Shown here: positions 28,101-40,700 of the stretch, piece by piece
Position numbering within the stretch: the first letter of the stretch is position 1
Layout of the letters: each line of letters starts with the position of its first letter
DNA from: Mercurialis annua
Lineage: Eukaryota; Streptophyta; Magnoliopsida; Malpighiales; Euphorbiaceae
Direction of reading: 5' to 3'
NCBI RefSeq assembly: GCF_937616625.2
Contig: NC_065572.1
Span: forward strand, 45,287,653 to 45,351,652
Length of the DNA stretch: 64,000 nucleotides
Made by a program: the position numbers and the translations under genes
The notes under the pieces: model-generated
Databases searched by the model: none
Told to the model about the DNA's origin: nothing
Seen by the model: the letters and a program-made list of their open reading frames with translations, nothing else

Positions 28101-31100
28101 AGTCTATTTAACGCGTCGTTCCAATTACCTAAGCATGGTTAGGTTATATTACGCAAAGTGTGCGTGAAAAATGATAATAGATTAGTATGTTGCGTCTTAA
28201 GTCTATGTAACGCGTCGGTCCGATTACCTAAGCATGGTTAGGTTATATTACGCAAGGTGTGCGTGAAAAGTGACGCTAGATTAATATGTCGCGTGTCAAG
28301 GCTCTTTTATACGTCGTTCCGATTTCCTAAGCATGATATTATGCAAAGTGTGCGTAAAAAGTGGCGCTAGATTAGTATGTCGTGTCTCAAGTCTCTTAAA
28401 CGCATCGTTAGATTACCATGCTTAGGTTGCGTCACACGTGTCTCTAAGGCGTCGTTCCGATTACCTAAGCATGGTTAGGTTAAATTACGCAAAGTGGCGT
28501 GAAAAGTGACGCTAGATTAGTATGTCCAGTCTCAATTCTCTCTTTAACGCGTCGTTTCGATTATCTAAGCATGGTAAGGTTATAATACGTAAAGTGTGTG
28601 TAAAAAGTTACGCTAGATTAGTATGATTCATCTCAAGTCTCTTTAAAGTGTTGTTTCAATTACTATGCTTATCTCGCGTCACAAGTCTCCTTAACGTGTT
28701 GTTCCGATTAATTAAGCATGGTTAGGTTATATTACTCAAAGTGTGCGTGAAAAGTGACGTTAGATTAGTATGTCGCATCTCAAGTCTAATGCGTCGTTTC
28801 AATTTCCTAAGCATGTTTAGGTTATATTACACAAAGTGTGCATGAAATGTGACACTAGATTAGTATGTGGCGTCTCAAGTCTCTCCGATTTCCTAAGCAT
28901 GGTTAGGTTATATTCACATAGTGTGTGTAAAAAGTGACGCTAGATTAATATGGCGTGTCTCAAGTCTTTTTAACGTGTCGTATCGATTACCATGCTTATG
29001 TCGCGTCAGAAGTCTCTCTAACGCGTCGTTTCAATTACCTAAGCATGGTTTGGTTATATTACGCAAAGTATGCATGAAAAATGACAATAGATTAGTATGT
29101 CGCCTCTCAAGTCCATTTAACGCGTCGTACCAATTACTTAAGCATGGTTAGGAAGCAAAATGTGCGTGAAAAATGACAATAGATTAGTATATCGCATCTT
29201 AAGTCTATCTAACGCGTTTTTCCGATTACCTAAGCATGGTTAGGTTATATTATGCAATGTGTACGTGAAAAGTGACGCTAGGTTAGTATGTCGCGTCTCA
29301 AGTCTCTTTTAACACGTCGTTTCGATTACCATGCTTATTTCGCGTCACAAGTCTCTCTAACGGGTCGTTCCGATTACCTAAGAATGGTTAGGTTATATTA
29401 CGCAAAGTGTGTGTATGTCGTGTCTCAAGTCTCTTTAACGCGTCGTTCCGATTACCTTAAGCATGGTTAGGTTTTATTACCCAAGGTGTGCGTGAAAAGT
29501 GACTCTAGATTAGTATGTCGCGTCTCAAGACTCTTTCATGCGTCGTTCTGATTACCTAAGCATGGTTAGGTTATATTATGCAAAGTTTGCGTGAAAAGTG
29601 ACGCTAGATTAGCATGTTTGCGTCTCAAGTCTCTTTAAAGCGTCGTTTCCGATTACCTAAGCATGTTTTGGTTATATTACGCAAAGTGTGCGTGAAAAAT
29701 GACAATAGATTAGTACGTCGCGTCTCCAATCTATTTAACGCGTCGTTCCAATTACATAAGTATGGTTTGGTTATATTACGCAAAGTGTGCGTGAAAAATG
29801 ACAACAGATTAGTATGTAGCGTCTTAAGTCTATCTAACGCGACGTTCCGATTACCTAAGCATGGTTAAGTTATAATATGCAAAGAGTGTGTGAAATGTGA
29901 CGCTTGATTAGTATTGCGCGTCTAAACTTTCTTTAAAGCTTCGTTCCGATTACACAAGAATTGTTAGTTTATATTACTTAAAGTGCGCGAGAAAAGTAAC
30001 GCTAGATTAGTATGTTGCGTCTCAAGTCTCTTTAACGCGTCATTCCGATTACCTAAGCATGGTTAGGTTATATTACGCAAGGTGTGCGTGAAAAGTGACG
30101 CTAGATTAGTATGTCGGGTCTTAAGGTTCTATAATGCGCCGTTCCAATTACCTAAGCGTTAGGTTATATTATGCAAAGTTTGTGTGAAAAGTGACGCTAG
30201 ATTAGTATGTTGCGTCTCAAGTCTCTTTAACACGTCGTTTCGATTACCATGGTTATGTCGCGTCACAAGTCTCTCTAACGGGTCGTCCCGATTACCTATG
30301 CATGGTTAGGTTATAATACGCAAATTGTGCATGAAATGTAACAATAGACTAGTATGTCGCGTCTCAAGTCTCTTTAATGTGTCGTTCCAATTACCTAAGC
30401 ATGGTTAGGTAATATTACGCAAAGTGTGCGTGAAAAGTGACCCTAGATTAGTATGTCGCGTCTCTATTCTCTTTGACGCGTTGTTCCACTTACCTAAGCA
30501 TGGTTAGGTTATATTACGCAATGTGTGCTTGAAAAGTGACTATAGATTAGTATATCGCGTCACAAGTCTATTTAACGCGTCGTTCCGATTATCTAAGCAT
30601 CGTTAGGTTATATTACGCAAAGTGTGCGTGAAAAGTGACGCTAGATTAGTATGCCGCGTCTCAAGTCTTTTAACGGGTCGTTCCGATTACCTAAGCATGG
30701 TTAGGTTATATTAGGAAAAATTTGCGTGAAAAGTGACGCTGGATTAGTATGTCACATCTCAAGTCTATTTAACGCGTCGTTCCGATTATCTAAGCATGGT
30801 TAGGTTATATTACACAAAGTGTGCGTGAAAAGTGACAATAGATTAGTATGTCGCGTCACAAGTCTATTTAACGCGTCGTTTTGATTACGTAAGCATCGTT
30901 AGGTTATAATACGCAAAGTGTGCGTGAAAAGTGACAATAGATTAGTATGTCGCGTCTCAAGTCTGTTTAACGCGTCGTTCGGATTACCTAAGCATGGTTA
31001 GGTTATATTATGGAAAGCGTGAGTGAAAAGTGACGCTAGATTAGTATGTCGCGTCTCAAGTCTCTTTAATGCGTCGTTCCGATTACATAAGCATGGTTAG

Positions 31101-33231
31101 GTTATTTGATGCAAAGTGTGCGTGAAAAGTGACAATAGATTAGTATGTCGCGTCACAAGTGTATTTAACGCGTCGTTCCTATTACCTAAGCATGGTTAGG
31201 TTATATTACGCAAGTTGTGCATAAACAGTGATACTAGATTAGTATGTCGGGTTTCAAGGCTCTTTTATGCGTCGTTCCGATTACCTATGCATGGTTAGGT
31301 TTTATTATGCAAAGTTTGCGCGAAAAGTGACGCTAGATTACTATGTCGTGTCTCAAGTCTCTTTAACGCGCCGTTTTGATTACCATCCTTATGTCATGTC
31401 ACAAGTCTCTCTAACACGTTGTTCTGATTAACTAACCATGGTTAGGTTATAGTACGCAAAGTGTGTGTGAAAAGGATCAATAAATTAGTATGTCTCAAAT
31501 CTGTTTACCACGTCGTTCCGATTACCTAAGCATGGTTAAGGTTATATTACGCAAAGTGTGCGTCAAAAGTGACAATATATTAGTATGTCGCGTCTCAAGT
31601 GTATTTAACGTGTCATTCAATTACCTAAGCATCGTATGGTTATATTACGCAAAGTGTGCGTAAAAAGTGACGCTAGATTAGTATGGCGCGTCTCAATTAT
31701 GGCGCGTCTCAAGTCTCTTTAATGGGTCGTTTCAATTACCATGCTCATGTCGCATCACAAGTCTCTTTAACGTGTTGTTCGGATTAACTAAGCATGGTTA
31801 GGTTATATTACACAAAGTGTTCTTGAAAAATGACAATAGATTAGTATGTCGCGTCTCAAGACTAGACTATTTAACGTGTCGTTCCGATTACCTAAGCATG
31901 GTTAGGTTATATTGAATGACAATAGATTAGTATGTCACGTCTCAAGGCTCTTTAACGCGTCGTTTGAATTACCTAAGCATGGTTAGGTTATATTATGCAA
32001 ATTTTGGGTGAAAAGTGACGCTAGATTAGTATGTCGCGTCTCAAGTTTCTTTAACGCATTGTTTCGATTGCCCTGGTTAGGTTATATTACACAAAGTGTG
32101 CGTGTAAAGTGACGCTAGATTAGTATGTTGTCTCAAAAGTCTCTCAAACGTGTTGTTCAGATTACCTAAGCATGCTTAGGTTATATTACGCAAATAGAGC
32201 GTGGAATGTGACACTAGATTAGTAAGTCTCGTCTCAAGTCTCTATAACGCGTCGTTCCGGTTACCTATGCATGGTTAGGTTATATTACGGGAAGTGTGCG
32301 TTAAAAAGTTCCGCTAGATTAGTATGTCACGTCACAAGTCTCTTTAACTCGTCGTTCTGATTACCTAAGCATGGTTGTGTTATATTACGCAAAATGTGCG
32401 TTAAAAGTGCTGCTAGGTTAGTATGTCGCGTCACAAGTCCCTTTAGCGCGTCGTTTCGATTACCTAAGCATGGTTAGGTTATATTACACAAAGTGTGCGT
32501 GTAAAGTACCGCTAGATTAGTATGTTGCCTCACAAGTCTCTCTAACGTGTCGTTCTGATTACCTACACATGGTTAGGTTATATTATGCAAATAGAGCATG
32601 GAAAGTGACACTAGATTAGTAAGTCGCGTCCAATGTCTCTCTAACGCGTCGTTCTGATTAACTAAGCATGATTAGGTTATATTACGTAAAGTGTGCATGA
32701 AAAATGAGAATAGATTAGTATATTGCGTCTCAAGTCTATTTAGCGGGTCGTTCCAATTACCTAAGCATGGTTAGGTCATATTACGGTGACGCTAGATTAG
32801 TATGTCGCGTCTCAAGTCTGTTTAACGCGTTGTCCGATTACATAAGCATGGTTAGGTTATATTAGGAAAAGTGTGCGTGAAAAGTGACGCTAGATTTGTA
32901 TGTCGCGTCTCAAGTCTCTTTAAAGCGTCGTTCCGATTACCTAAGCATGGTTAGGTTATATTACGCAAAGTGTGCGTGAAAAGTGATAATAGATTAGTAT
33001 GTTGCGTCTTAAGTCTATTTAACCCGTCGTTCCGATTACCTAAGCATGGTTAGGTTATATTAGGTAAAGTGTGCGAGAAAAGTGACGCTAGATTAGTATG
33101 TCGCGTCTCAAGTCTCTTTAACGCGTCGTTTCGATTACCTAAGCATGGTTAGGTTATATTACGCAAAGTGTGTGTAAACATTGACGTTAGATTAGTATGT
33201 CGCTTCTCAAGTCTGTTTAATGCGTCGTTTC
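16168..33231 (-). repeat. Tandem 99-bp satellite, reverse block with strong higher-order structure
   Basis: This is the longest uninterrupted array here, in reverse orientation. The short unit (cgattaccatgcttatgtcgcgtc on this strand) returns from about 16.65 kb and is frequent. Variant monomers recur at fixed offsets near 3.1 kb: tatgattcgtctc at 20,028 and 23,131, gaatgtcccgtctc-type at 21,034 and 24,115, the shortened taggttatttacgc at 21,521 and 24,610, and tatgattNNtctc at 25,510 and 28,622. Monomers with gacaatagattag in place of gacgctagattag form a common subtype. No gene is seen; the scattered open frames of 60-84 codons are satellite periodicity. Confidence 0.95.
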
Positions 33232-33936
33232 TATGTATTGTTTCTTCCTTCCTTATCCATTTCAGGGCTTTTTTGTAGCAATGAAGTGGTGGTGATGTTT
33301 TAAGTGGTTTAGGTGGATTATGACAGGGTGAGTTTAATGGTTTTTGTGGGGAAGGCGTTGTCAAATCTGCTGGAGGGGAGTATGAAACTAAATAATCATA
33401 TTTTCCAGATGGTTGGCCATGCATCCCAATAAAAGGATCATTATCATCATATCTCCTGTGAAAATCAGCTTCAGAACAACAGCTTGAGTTTTGGAGATCA
33501 TCTTCTATTTCTTCATCCTCCAAATCCGTTAAGCAATCATCACAATCACAAGCATCGAAGAAACAATGACCATCCCGTTGAAAGGCATATATATAAGATG
33601 CCCTTCAAAATCAAAAGAGACAACAGGAACTCCTTTTTCTTGTGGAAATGGTTCAAGCATGAACTGTGTAGAAAATACCTGAGGAGTGACATTAATATGT
33701 TTTGCAAAGGACGTCTCAACAGTGCCATCAGGTTTTTTTGTGAATACTGGAGTACATGATTGAACAGGTTGAGTAGATTCATGCACTTTTTCATAGTTGG
33801 TAATCCACTTTTTGGGGAAAAGGTGTAGGAGTTCATTTCTAGTGATTTGTTTGGGTATATGGACACAAGAAGGGATGTTTTGGGAATCTGTTTTTATCAA
33901 AAGGGCATCATTATGGTTTGTGGGTAAAGCGAGGTT
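33232..33936 (-). pseudogene. Viral polyprotein linker region, fragment A (broken)
   Basis: Downstream continuation of the movement-protein region, with no recognised catalytic domain. Visible parts are a stretch containing PSCVHIPKQITR, an acidic run (DEEIEDDLQ) and a proline-rich tail (PPKPLKTSPP). The same blocks occur in fragment B. Compared with B, an (AT)4A run at 33,587-33,595 is one dinucleotide longer, which shifts the frame and splits the region into two open stretches (about 33,529-33,900 and 33,149-33,523). The second stretch reads through the junction into satellite, giving a chimeric tail that is surely meaningless. Conversely, this copy keeps the frame near 33,258-33,270, where fragment B is shifted. 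Role unknown; in related viruses this zone links movement and capsid domains. Confidence 0.75.
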
Positions 33937-34542
33937 TAATTAGCAACTTGTTGAGCTGCAGTAATTTGTATTTGCACCTTTAAAGCCGCAAGAGCCATCG
34001 GATCAGAGAGGGCAAGGTTGTAATTTGGGAATTAGGTGTAAAACACTGAGCCTGCATTCAAGGAAGTTTCAACTGTACCAATCGCTGCATGTTGATACTG
34101 TAGATACCGAGAATCTACAAGAGCAATTCTTGTAAAAATTGGTAGACCGGCACGACCATGGTAACTGAGACCAAGTCGGATAGCTCCAAAGTGAATATGA
34201 GCATAACCCCTGAGCTAACCAAACTCTTAAAAATTCAGGTGGAATCTCAAGAGTAATAAATTGTTCAGCTTGAGAAGCATGAATTGCGCATTGATCAAAG
34301 CTGGATGACTGAACATATTCTTTGATAGGTTTGTAAGGCTTTTTTTTATCAAGGACTTTGATATTATGGATAAAAGGGGTAGTGGTTTTAGAAAACGCAT
34401 CATAAGGATTGAGAAGAGGGGCTTTTGTATCAGATATTGTTTGATTTTCTGGAAGATAAATAAACTCATAAAGATATTCATTTTTATTTACAGTAGTAAG
34501 AGCAATATTAAAAGGTGTAGAACAACAACTTTTTGTGAACAT
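33937..34542 (-). pseudogene. Caulimovirid movement-protein region, fragment A (broken)
   Basis: Plant pararetrovirus movement proteins (30K superfamily) form tubules through plasmodesmata for cell-to-cell spread. The reading begins at an ATG at 34,542-34,540, 71 bases after the primer-binding motif. Supporting blocks are IPPEFLRVWLAQG, then after a shift SRYLQYQHA and ALAALKVQIQ, which resemble the conserved core of caulimovirid movement proteins. Damage: a frameshift at the CCCC run 34,207-34,210, a stop at 34,032-34,034 and a probable deletion of a few tens of bases at about 33,934-33,942, where the copy lacks sequence present at the start of fragment B. It is non-functional. The assignment comes from motifs, order and the downstream capsid-pol genes in fragment B. 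Confidence 0.7.
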
Positions 34543-34612
34543 GATCGTAAGGTACTGACCCAACTTTCACAAAGTAAGAACTACTATATATATTTCTTTC
34601 TCGTCTCTGTTA

Positions 34613-34625
34613 GGCTCTGATACCA
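34613..34625 (-). promoter_or_regulatory. Reverse-transcription primer-binding site (tRNA-iMet type)
   Basis: The minus strand reads TGGTATCAGAGCC, the standard complement of the 3' end of plant initiator tRNA-Met used as minus-strand primer by caulimovirids and many LTR retrotransposons. It lies just upstream of the movement-protein ATG on the same strand, the order expected for a pararetrovirus leader. By convention this site marks position 1 of such genomes. Confidence 0.85.
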
Positions 34626-34626
34626 T

Positions 34627-34731
34627 TTAGAGATACGACGATAAATCTTAACAGATACATGTGACTAGCCAGGATCACAGCCTCACCACGGGCATTTTAT
34701 CAACCGGCATGTCCTCTTAGTGTTTGTTAGA
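34627..34731 (-). other. Viral leader just upstream of the primer-binding site
   Basis: About 105 non-coding bases on the far side of the primer-binding motif (5' of it in viral sense). A second copy lies at 52,528-52,631, matching through cgacgataaa, gactagccaggatcacagcc, gggcattttatcaa and gtcctcttagt. Both copies stop matching at almost the same outer point. The last bases before satellite, 34,732-34,739, are filler or further viral sequence; I cannot tell which. Confidence 0.6.
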
Positions 34732-34739
34732 TTTATTGC

Positions 34740-37700
34740 ATAATCGGAACGACGCATTAAAGAGCCTTGAGACGCGACATACTAATATAGCGTCACTTTT
34801 CACGCACACCTTGCGTAATATAACCTAACCATGCTTAGGTAATAGGAACGACGCGTTAAATGGACTTGAGATGCGACATACTACTCTAATGTCATTTATC
34901 ACGCACACTTTACGTAATATATAGTCTAACCATACTTAAGGTAATCGGAACGACGCGTTAGAAAGAATTGTGACTCTACATAAGCATGGTAATCAAAACG
35001 ACGCGTTAAAGAGACTCGAGACGGGCCATACTAATCTAGCGTCACTTTTTACGCACACTTTGTGTAATATAGCCTAAGCACACTTAGGTAATCGGAACGA
35101 CACGTTAAAGTGACTTTAGACGCGACATACTAATCAAGTGTCACTTTTCACGCACACTTTGCATAATATAACCTAACCATGCTTGGATAATCGGAACGAC
35201 GCGCTAAAGATAATTGAGACGCGACATACTAATCTAGCGTCACTTCTAACGCATGCTTTGTGTAATATAACATAACCATGCTTGGATAATCGGGACAACG
35301 CGATAAACAGAACTGAGGCGCGACATACTAATCTAGCAACACTTTTCACGCACACTTTGCGTAATATGACCTAACCATGCTTAGGTAATCGGAACAATGC
35401 GTTAGATAGACTTAAGACGCGACATACTAATCTATTGTCATTTTTCACGTACACTCTGTGTAATATAACCTAACCATGCTTAGGTAATTGGAACGACGCG
35501 TTAAATAGACATAAGACGGGACATACTAATCTATTGTCATTTTTCACGCACACTTTGCCTAATATAACCTAGCCATACTTAGGTAATCGGAACGATGCGT
35601 TAGAGAGACTTGTGACGCAACATAAGCATGGTAATCGAAACGACGCGTGCAAGAGACTTGAGAATATATCATAACCATGCTTAGGAAATCGGAACGACGC
35701 GTATGAACACTTGAGAGGCGACATACTAATATAGTGTCACTTTTCATGCAAACTTTGCCTAATATAACCTAGCCATGCTTAGGAAATCGGAACGACGCGT
35801 TAGAGAGACTTGACACGCGACGTACTAATCTAACGTCGCTTTTCACGCAAACTTTGCGTAATATAACCTAACCATGCTTAGGTAATCGGAACGACGCGTA
35901 AAAGAGACTTGTGGGGCGAGATAAGTATGGTAAGTGAAACGATGCGTTAAAGAGACTTGAGACGAAACATACTAATCTAGCATCACTTTTTACGCACACT
36001 TTGCTAAATATCTAACCATGCTTAGGTAATCGGAACAACGTGTTAAAGAGATTTGAGAATGGACATACTAATCTAGCGTCACTTTTCACGCACACTTCGC
36101 GTAATATTACCTTACCATGCTTAGGTAATAGCAATGACGCGTTAAAGAGACTTGAGACGCGACATACTAATCTATTGATCCTTTTTACGCACACTTTGAG
36201 TACTATAACCTAACCATGCTTAGGTAATCGGAACGATGCGTTAAAGAGCCTTGACACGCGACATACTATTCTAGCGTCACTTTTCACGCAAACTTTTCGT
36301 ATTATAACCTAACCATGATTAGGTAATCGGAAAGACGCATTAAAGAGCCTTGAGACGCGACATACTAATCTAGCGTCACTTTTCACGCACACCTTGCATA
36401 AACCTAACCATGCTTAGATAATAGGAACAACGCGTTAAATAGACTTTAGACACGAATCTAGTGTAACTGAAAACGCATGCTTTGCATGATATAACCTAAC
36501 CATGCTTAGATAATTGGAACAACGCGATAAAGAGAACTGAGACACGACATACTATTCTAGCTTCACTTTTCATGCACACTTTGCGTAATATAACCTAACC
36601 ATGCTTAGGTAATCGGAAAAACGCGCTAGATAGACTTAAGACGCGACATATTAATCTATTGTCATTTTTCACATACACTCTGCGTAATATAACCTAACCA
36701 TGTTTAAGTAATTGGAACGAGCGTTAAATAGACTTGAGACGTGCGACATACTAATCTATTATCATTTTTCACGCACACTTTGCGTAATATAACCTAACCA
36801 TGCTTAGGTAATTGGAACGACGCGTTCGAGAGACTTGTGACACGAAATAAGCATGGTAATCGAAACGACGTGTTAAAGAGAATCGAAACGACGCGTTAAA
36901 GAGACTTGAGACGCGCAATATTAATCTAGCGTCACTTTTTACGCACACGTTAACATAACCAATGTTAGGAAATCGGAACGACGCGTTAGAGAGACTTGAG
37001 ACGTGACATACTAATCTAGTGTCACTTTTTACGCACCCTTTGCGTAATATAACCTAACCATGCTTAGGAAATCGGAACGACGCGTTAGAGAGACTTGAGA
37101 CACGACATACTAATCTAACGTCACTTTTCACGCACACTTTTGGTAATATAACCTAATCATGCTTAGGTAATCGGAACGACGGGTTAAAGAGACTTGTGAC
37201 GCGAGATAAGTATAGTAATCGAAACGACGCGTTAAAGAGACTTAAGACGAAACAAACTAATCTAGCGTCACGTTTTACGCACACTTTGCGTAATATAACA
37301 TAACCATGCTTAAGTAATCGAAACGACGCATTAAAGAGACTTGAGACTGGAAATACTAATCTAGCGTCACTTTTCACGCACACTTTGCGTAATATAACAT
37401 AACCATACTGAAGTAATAGGAACGACTCGTTAATGAGTTTTGAGTATACTAATAATCTATTGATCCTTTTCACGCACACTTTGCGTACTATAATCTAACC
37501 ATGCTTAGGTAATCGGAACGACGCGTTAGAGAGACTTGTGACGCGACATAAGCATGGTAATCGAAACGACGCGTTAAAAAGACTTGAGACGCGCAATATT
37601 AATCTAGCGTCACTTTTTACGCACACTTTGCGTATTATAACATAACCATGCTTAGGAAATTGGAACGACCCGTTAGAGAGACTTAAGACGCGACATACAA

Positions 37701-40700
37701 ATCTAGTGTCACGTTTCATGCACACTTTGCGTAATATAACCTAACCATGTTTAGGTAATCGGAACGACGCGTTGGAGAGACTTGAGAGAGAAATACTAAT
37801 CTAACGTCACTTTTCACGCACACTTTGCGTAATATAACCTAACCATGCTTAGGTAATCAGAACGACGCGTTAAAGAGACTTGTGACGCGAGATAAGTATG
37901 GTAATCGAAACGACGCGTTAAAGAGACTTGAGAAACGACATACTAATCTAGCGTCACTTTTCACGCAAACTTTGCATATTGTGACCTAATCATGCTTAGG
38001 TAATCGGAATGACGCATTAAATAGCCTTGAGACGCGGCATACTAATCTAGCGTCACTTTTCACGCACACCTTGCGTAATCTAACCTAACCATGCTTAGAT
38101 AATCGGAACGACGCGTCAAATAGACATTAGACACTAGTAATCTAGTATCACTTTTCACGCACGTTTTGCATAATATAACCTAACCATGCTTAAATAATCG
38201 GAACAACGCAATAAAGAGAATTGAGACGCGACATACTAATCTAGCGTCATTTTTCACGCACACTCTGCGTAATATAACTTAACCATGCTTCGGTAATTGG
38301 AACGACGCGTTAGATAGACTTAAGATGCGACATACTAATCTATTGTCATTTTTAACGTACACTCTACGTAATATAACCTAACCATGCTTAAGTAATTGGA
38401 ACGATGCGTTAAATAGACTTGAGACGCGACATACTAATCTATTGTCATTTTTCGCGCACACTTTGCGTAGTATAACCTAACCAAGCTTAGGTAATTGGAG
38501 CGACGCGTTCGAGAGACTTGTGACGCGACAATCGAAACGACGCATTAAAGAGACTTGAGACGCGGAATATTAATCTAGCGTCACTTTTTACGCACACGTT
38601 GCGTAATATAACATAACAATTTGCGTAATAATAATCTAGTGTCACACGCACACTTTGCGTAATATAACCAAACCATGCATAGGAAATCGGAACGACGCGT
38701 TAGAGAGACTTGAGATGCGACATAATAATATAAGGTCACTTTTCACGCACACTTTGCGTAATATAACCTAACCATGCTTAGGTAATAGAAACGACACTTT
38801 AGAGAGACTTGTGACGCGACATAAGCATGGTAATCGAAACGACGCGTTAAAGAGACTTGAGAAGCGACATACTAATCTAGCGTCACTTTTCACGCAAACG
38901 TTGCGTATTATAACCTAATCACACATTAAAGAGCCTTAAGACGCGACATACTAATCTAGCGTCACTTTTTACGCAGACTTTGTATTATATAACCAAACCA
39001 TACTTAGGTGATTGGAACGACGCGTTAGAAAGACTTGTGACGCGACATAAGCATGGTAATCAAAACGACGCGTCAAAGAGACTCGAGACGAGCCATACTA
39101 ATCTAGCGTCACTTTTTACGCACACTTTGTGTAATAACCTAACGACGCTTAAGTAATATAACCTAAACATGCTAATCTGGTGTCACTTCTCACTCACAGT
39201 TTGCGTAATATAACCTAACCATGGTTAGGTAATCGGAACGACGCGTTAAAAAAACTTGAGACGCGACATACTAATCTAGCATCACTTGCTTAGGTAATCG
39301 GAACAACGCGATAAAGAGAATTGAGACGCGACATACTAATCTAGCGTCACTTTTCACGCACACTTTACGTAATATAACCTAACCATGCTTAGGTAATCGA
39401 AACGACGCGTTAAATAGACTTGAGAGGCATACTAATAATCTATTGTCACTTTTCACGCACACTTTGCGTACTATAACCTAACCATGCTTAGGTAATCGGA
39501 ACGACGCGTTAAAGAGACTTGTGATGCGACATAAGCATGATAATAGAAACGACGCGTTAAAGAGACTTGAGATGGGACGTACTAATCTAGCGTCACTTTT
39601 CACGCCAACTTTGCATAATATAACCTAACCATGCTTAGGTAATCGGAACGACGCATTAAAGAGCCTTGAGACGCGACATACTAATCTAGCGTCACTTTCC
39701 ACGCACGCTTTGCTTAATATAACCTAACCATGCATAGGTAATCGGAAAAGGCGTTAAAGAGAATTAAGATGCAACATCAATTTTTACGCACACTTTTTGT
39801 AATATAAATAAACCATGCTTAGATAATCGGAACAACACGATAAAGAGAATTGAGAAGCGACATACTAATCTAGCGTCACTTTTCACGCACATTTTACGTA
39901 ATATAACCTAACCATGCTTAGGTAATCGGAACGACGCGTTAGATAGACTTAAGACGCGATATACTAATATATTGTCATTTTTCATGTACACTCTGCGTAA
40001 TATAACCTAACCATGCTTAAGTAATAGGAACGACGCGTTAAATAGAATTGAGACGCGACATACTAATCTATTGTCATTTTTCGCGCACACTTTGCGTAAT
40101 ATAACCTAGCCATACTTAGTTAATCAGAACGACGTGTTCGAGAGACTTGTGACGCGACAAACGTATGGTAATCGAAACGACGCATTAAAGAGACTTGAGT
40201 CGTGCAATATTAATCTAGCGTCACTTATTAAGCACACGTTGCGTAATATAACATAACCATGCATATGAAATCGGAACGACGCGATATAGAGACTTGAGAC
40301 ACGACATACTAATCTATTGAACCTTTTCACGCAAACTTTGTGTATTATAACCTAATCATGCTTAGGTAATAGGAACGACGCATTAAAGAGCCTTGAGATG
40401 CGACATACTAATCTAGCGTCACTTTTCACGCACACCTTGCGGAATATAACGTAACCATGCTTAGGTAATAGGAACGACGCGTTAAATAGACTTGAGATGC
40501 GACATCTTAATCTACTGTAATTTTTCACGCACACTTTGCATAATAATAACCTAACCATGCTTAGGTAATCGGAACGACGCGTTAGAAAGACTTGTGACGC
40601 GAGATAAGCATGGTAATCGAAACGACGCGTTAAAGAGACTTGATACGAAACATACTAATCTAGAGTCACTTTACATGCAGACTTTGTATAATATAACCTA

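Larger units (their letters stand above)
33232..34739 (-). mobile_element. Endogenous pararetrovirus fragment A (Caulimoviridae-like), minus strand
   Basis: About 1.5 kb of non-satellite sequence. Read on the minus strand it contains a leader, a tRNA-Met primer-binding motif, a movement-protein region and an acidic/proline-rich linker, then ends abruptly in satellite. The linker overlaps fragment B (46,220-46,917) at about 95% identity by eye. The left junction shares GTTTC (33,227-33,231) with both virus and satellite. The satellite is in reverse orientation to the left and forward to the right, so the fragment sits exactly at an orientation switch. Frameshifts, a premature stop and an internal deletion make it a relic. 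Confidence 0.85.

Noticed and set aside
33149..33523. 124-codon open frame crossing the virus-satellite joint as a possible chimeric gene
   Set aside because: The tail is satellite translation and the head is a broken viral linker; no start context or selection is visible.
33484..33759. 91-codon plus-strand frame inside viral fragment A
   Set aside because: Antisense shadow of the viral linker, whose minus-strand reading matches fragment B.
34627..34731. A tRNA or structured RNA gene in the GC-richer leader
   Set aside because: No cloverleaf or box A/B pattern could be placed; its position beside the primer-binding site explains it as viral leader.
37153..37479. 108-codon open frame with 33-residue repeats
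   Set aside because: It lies wholly in satellite, its period is the monomer length, and equivalent frames elsewhere are broken at random.
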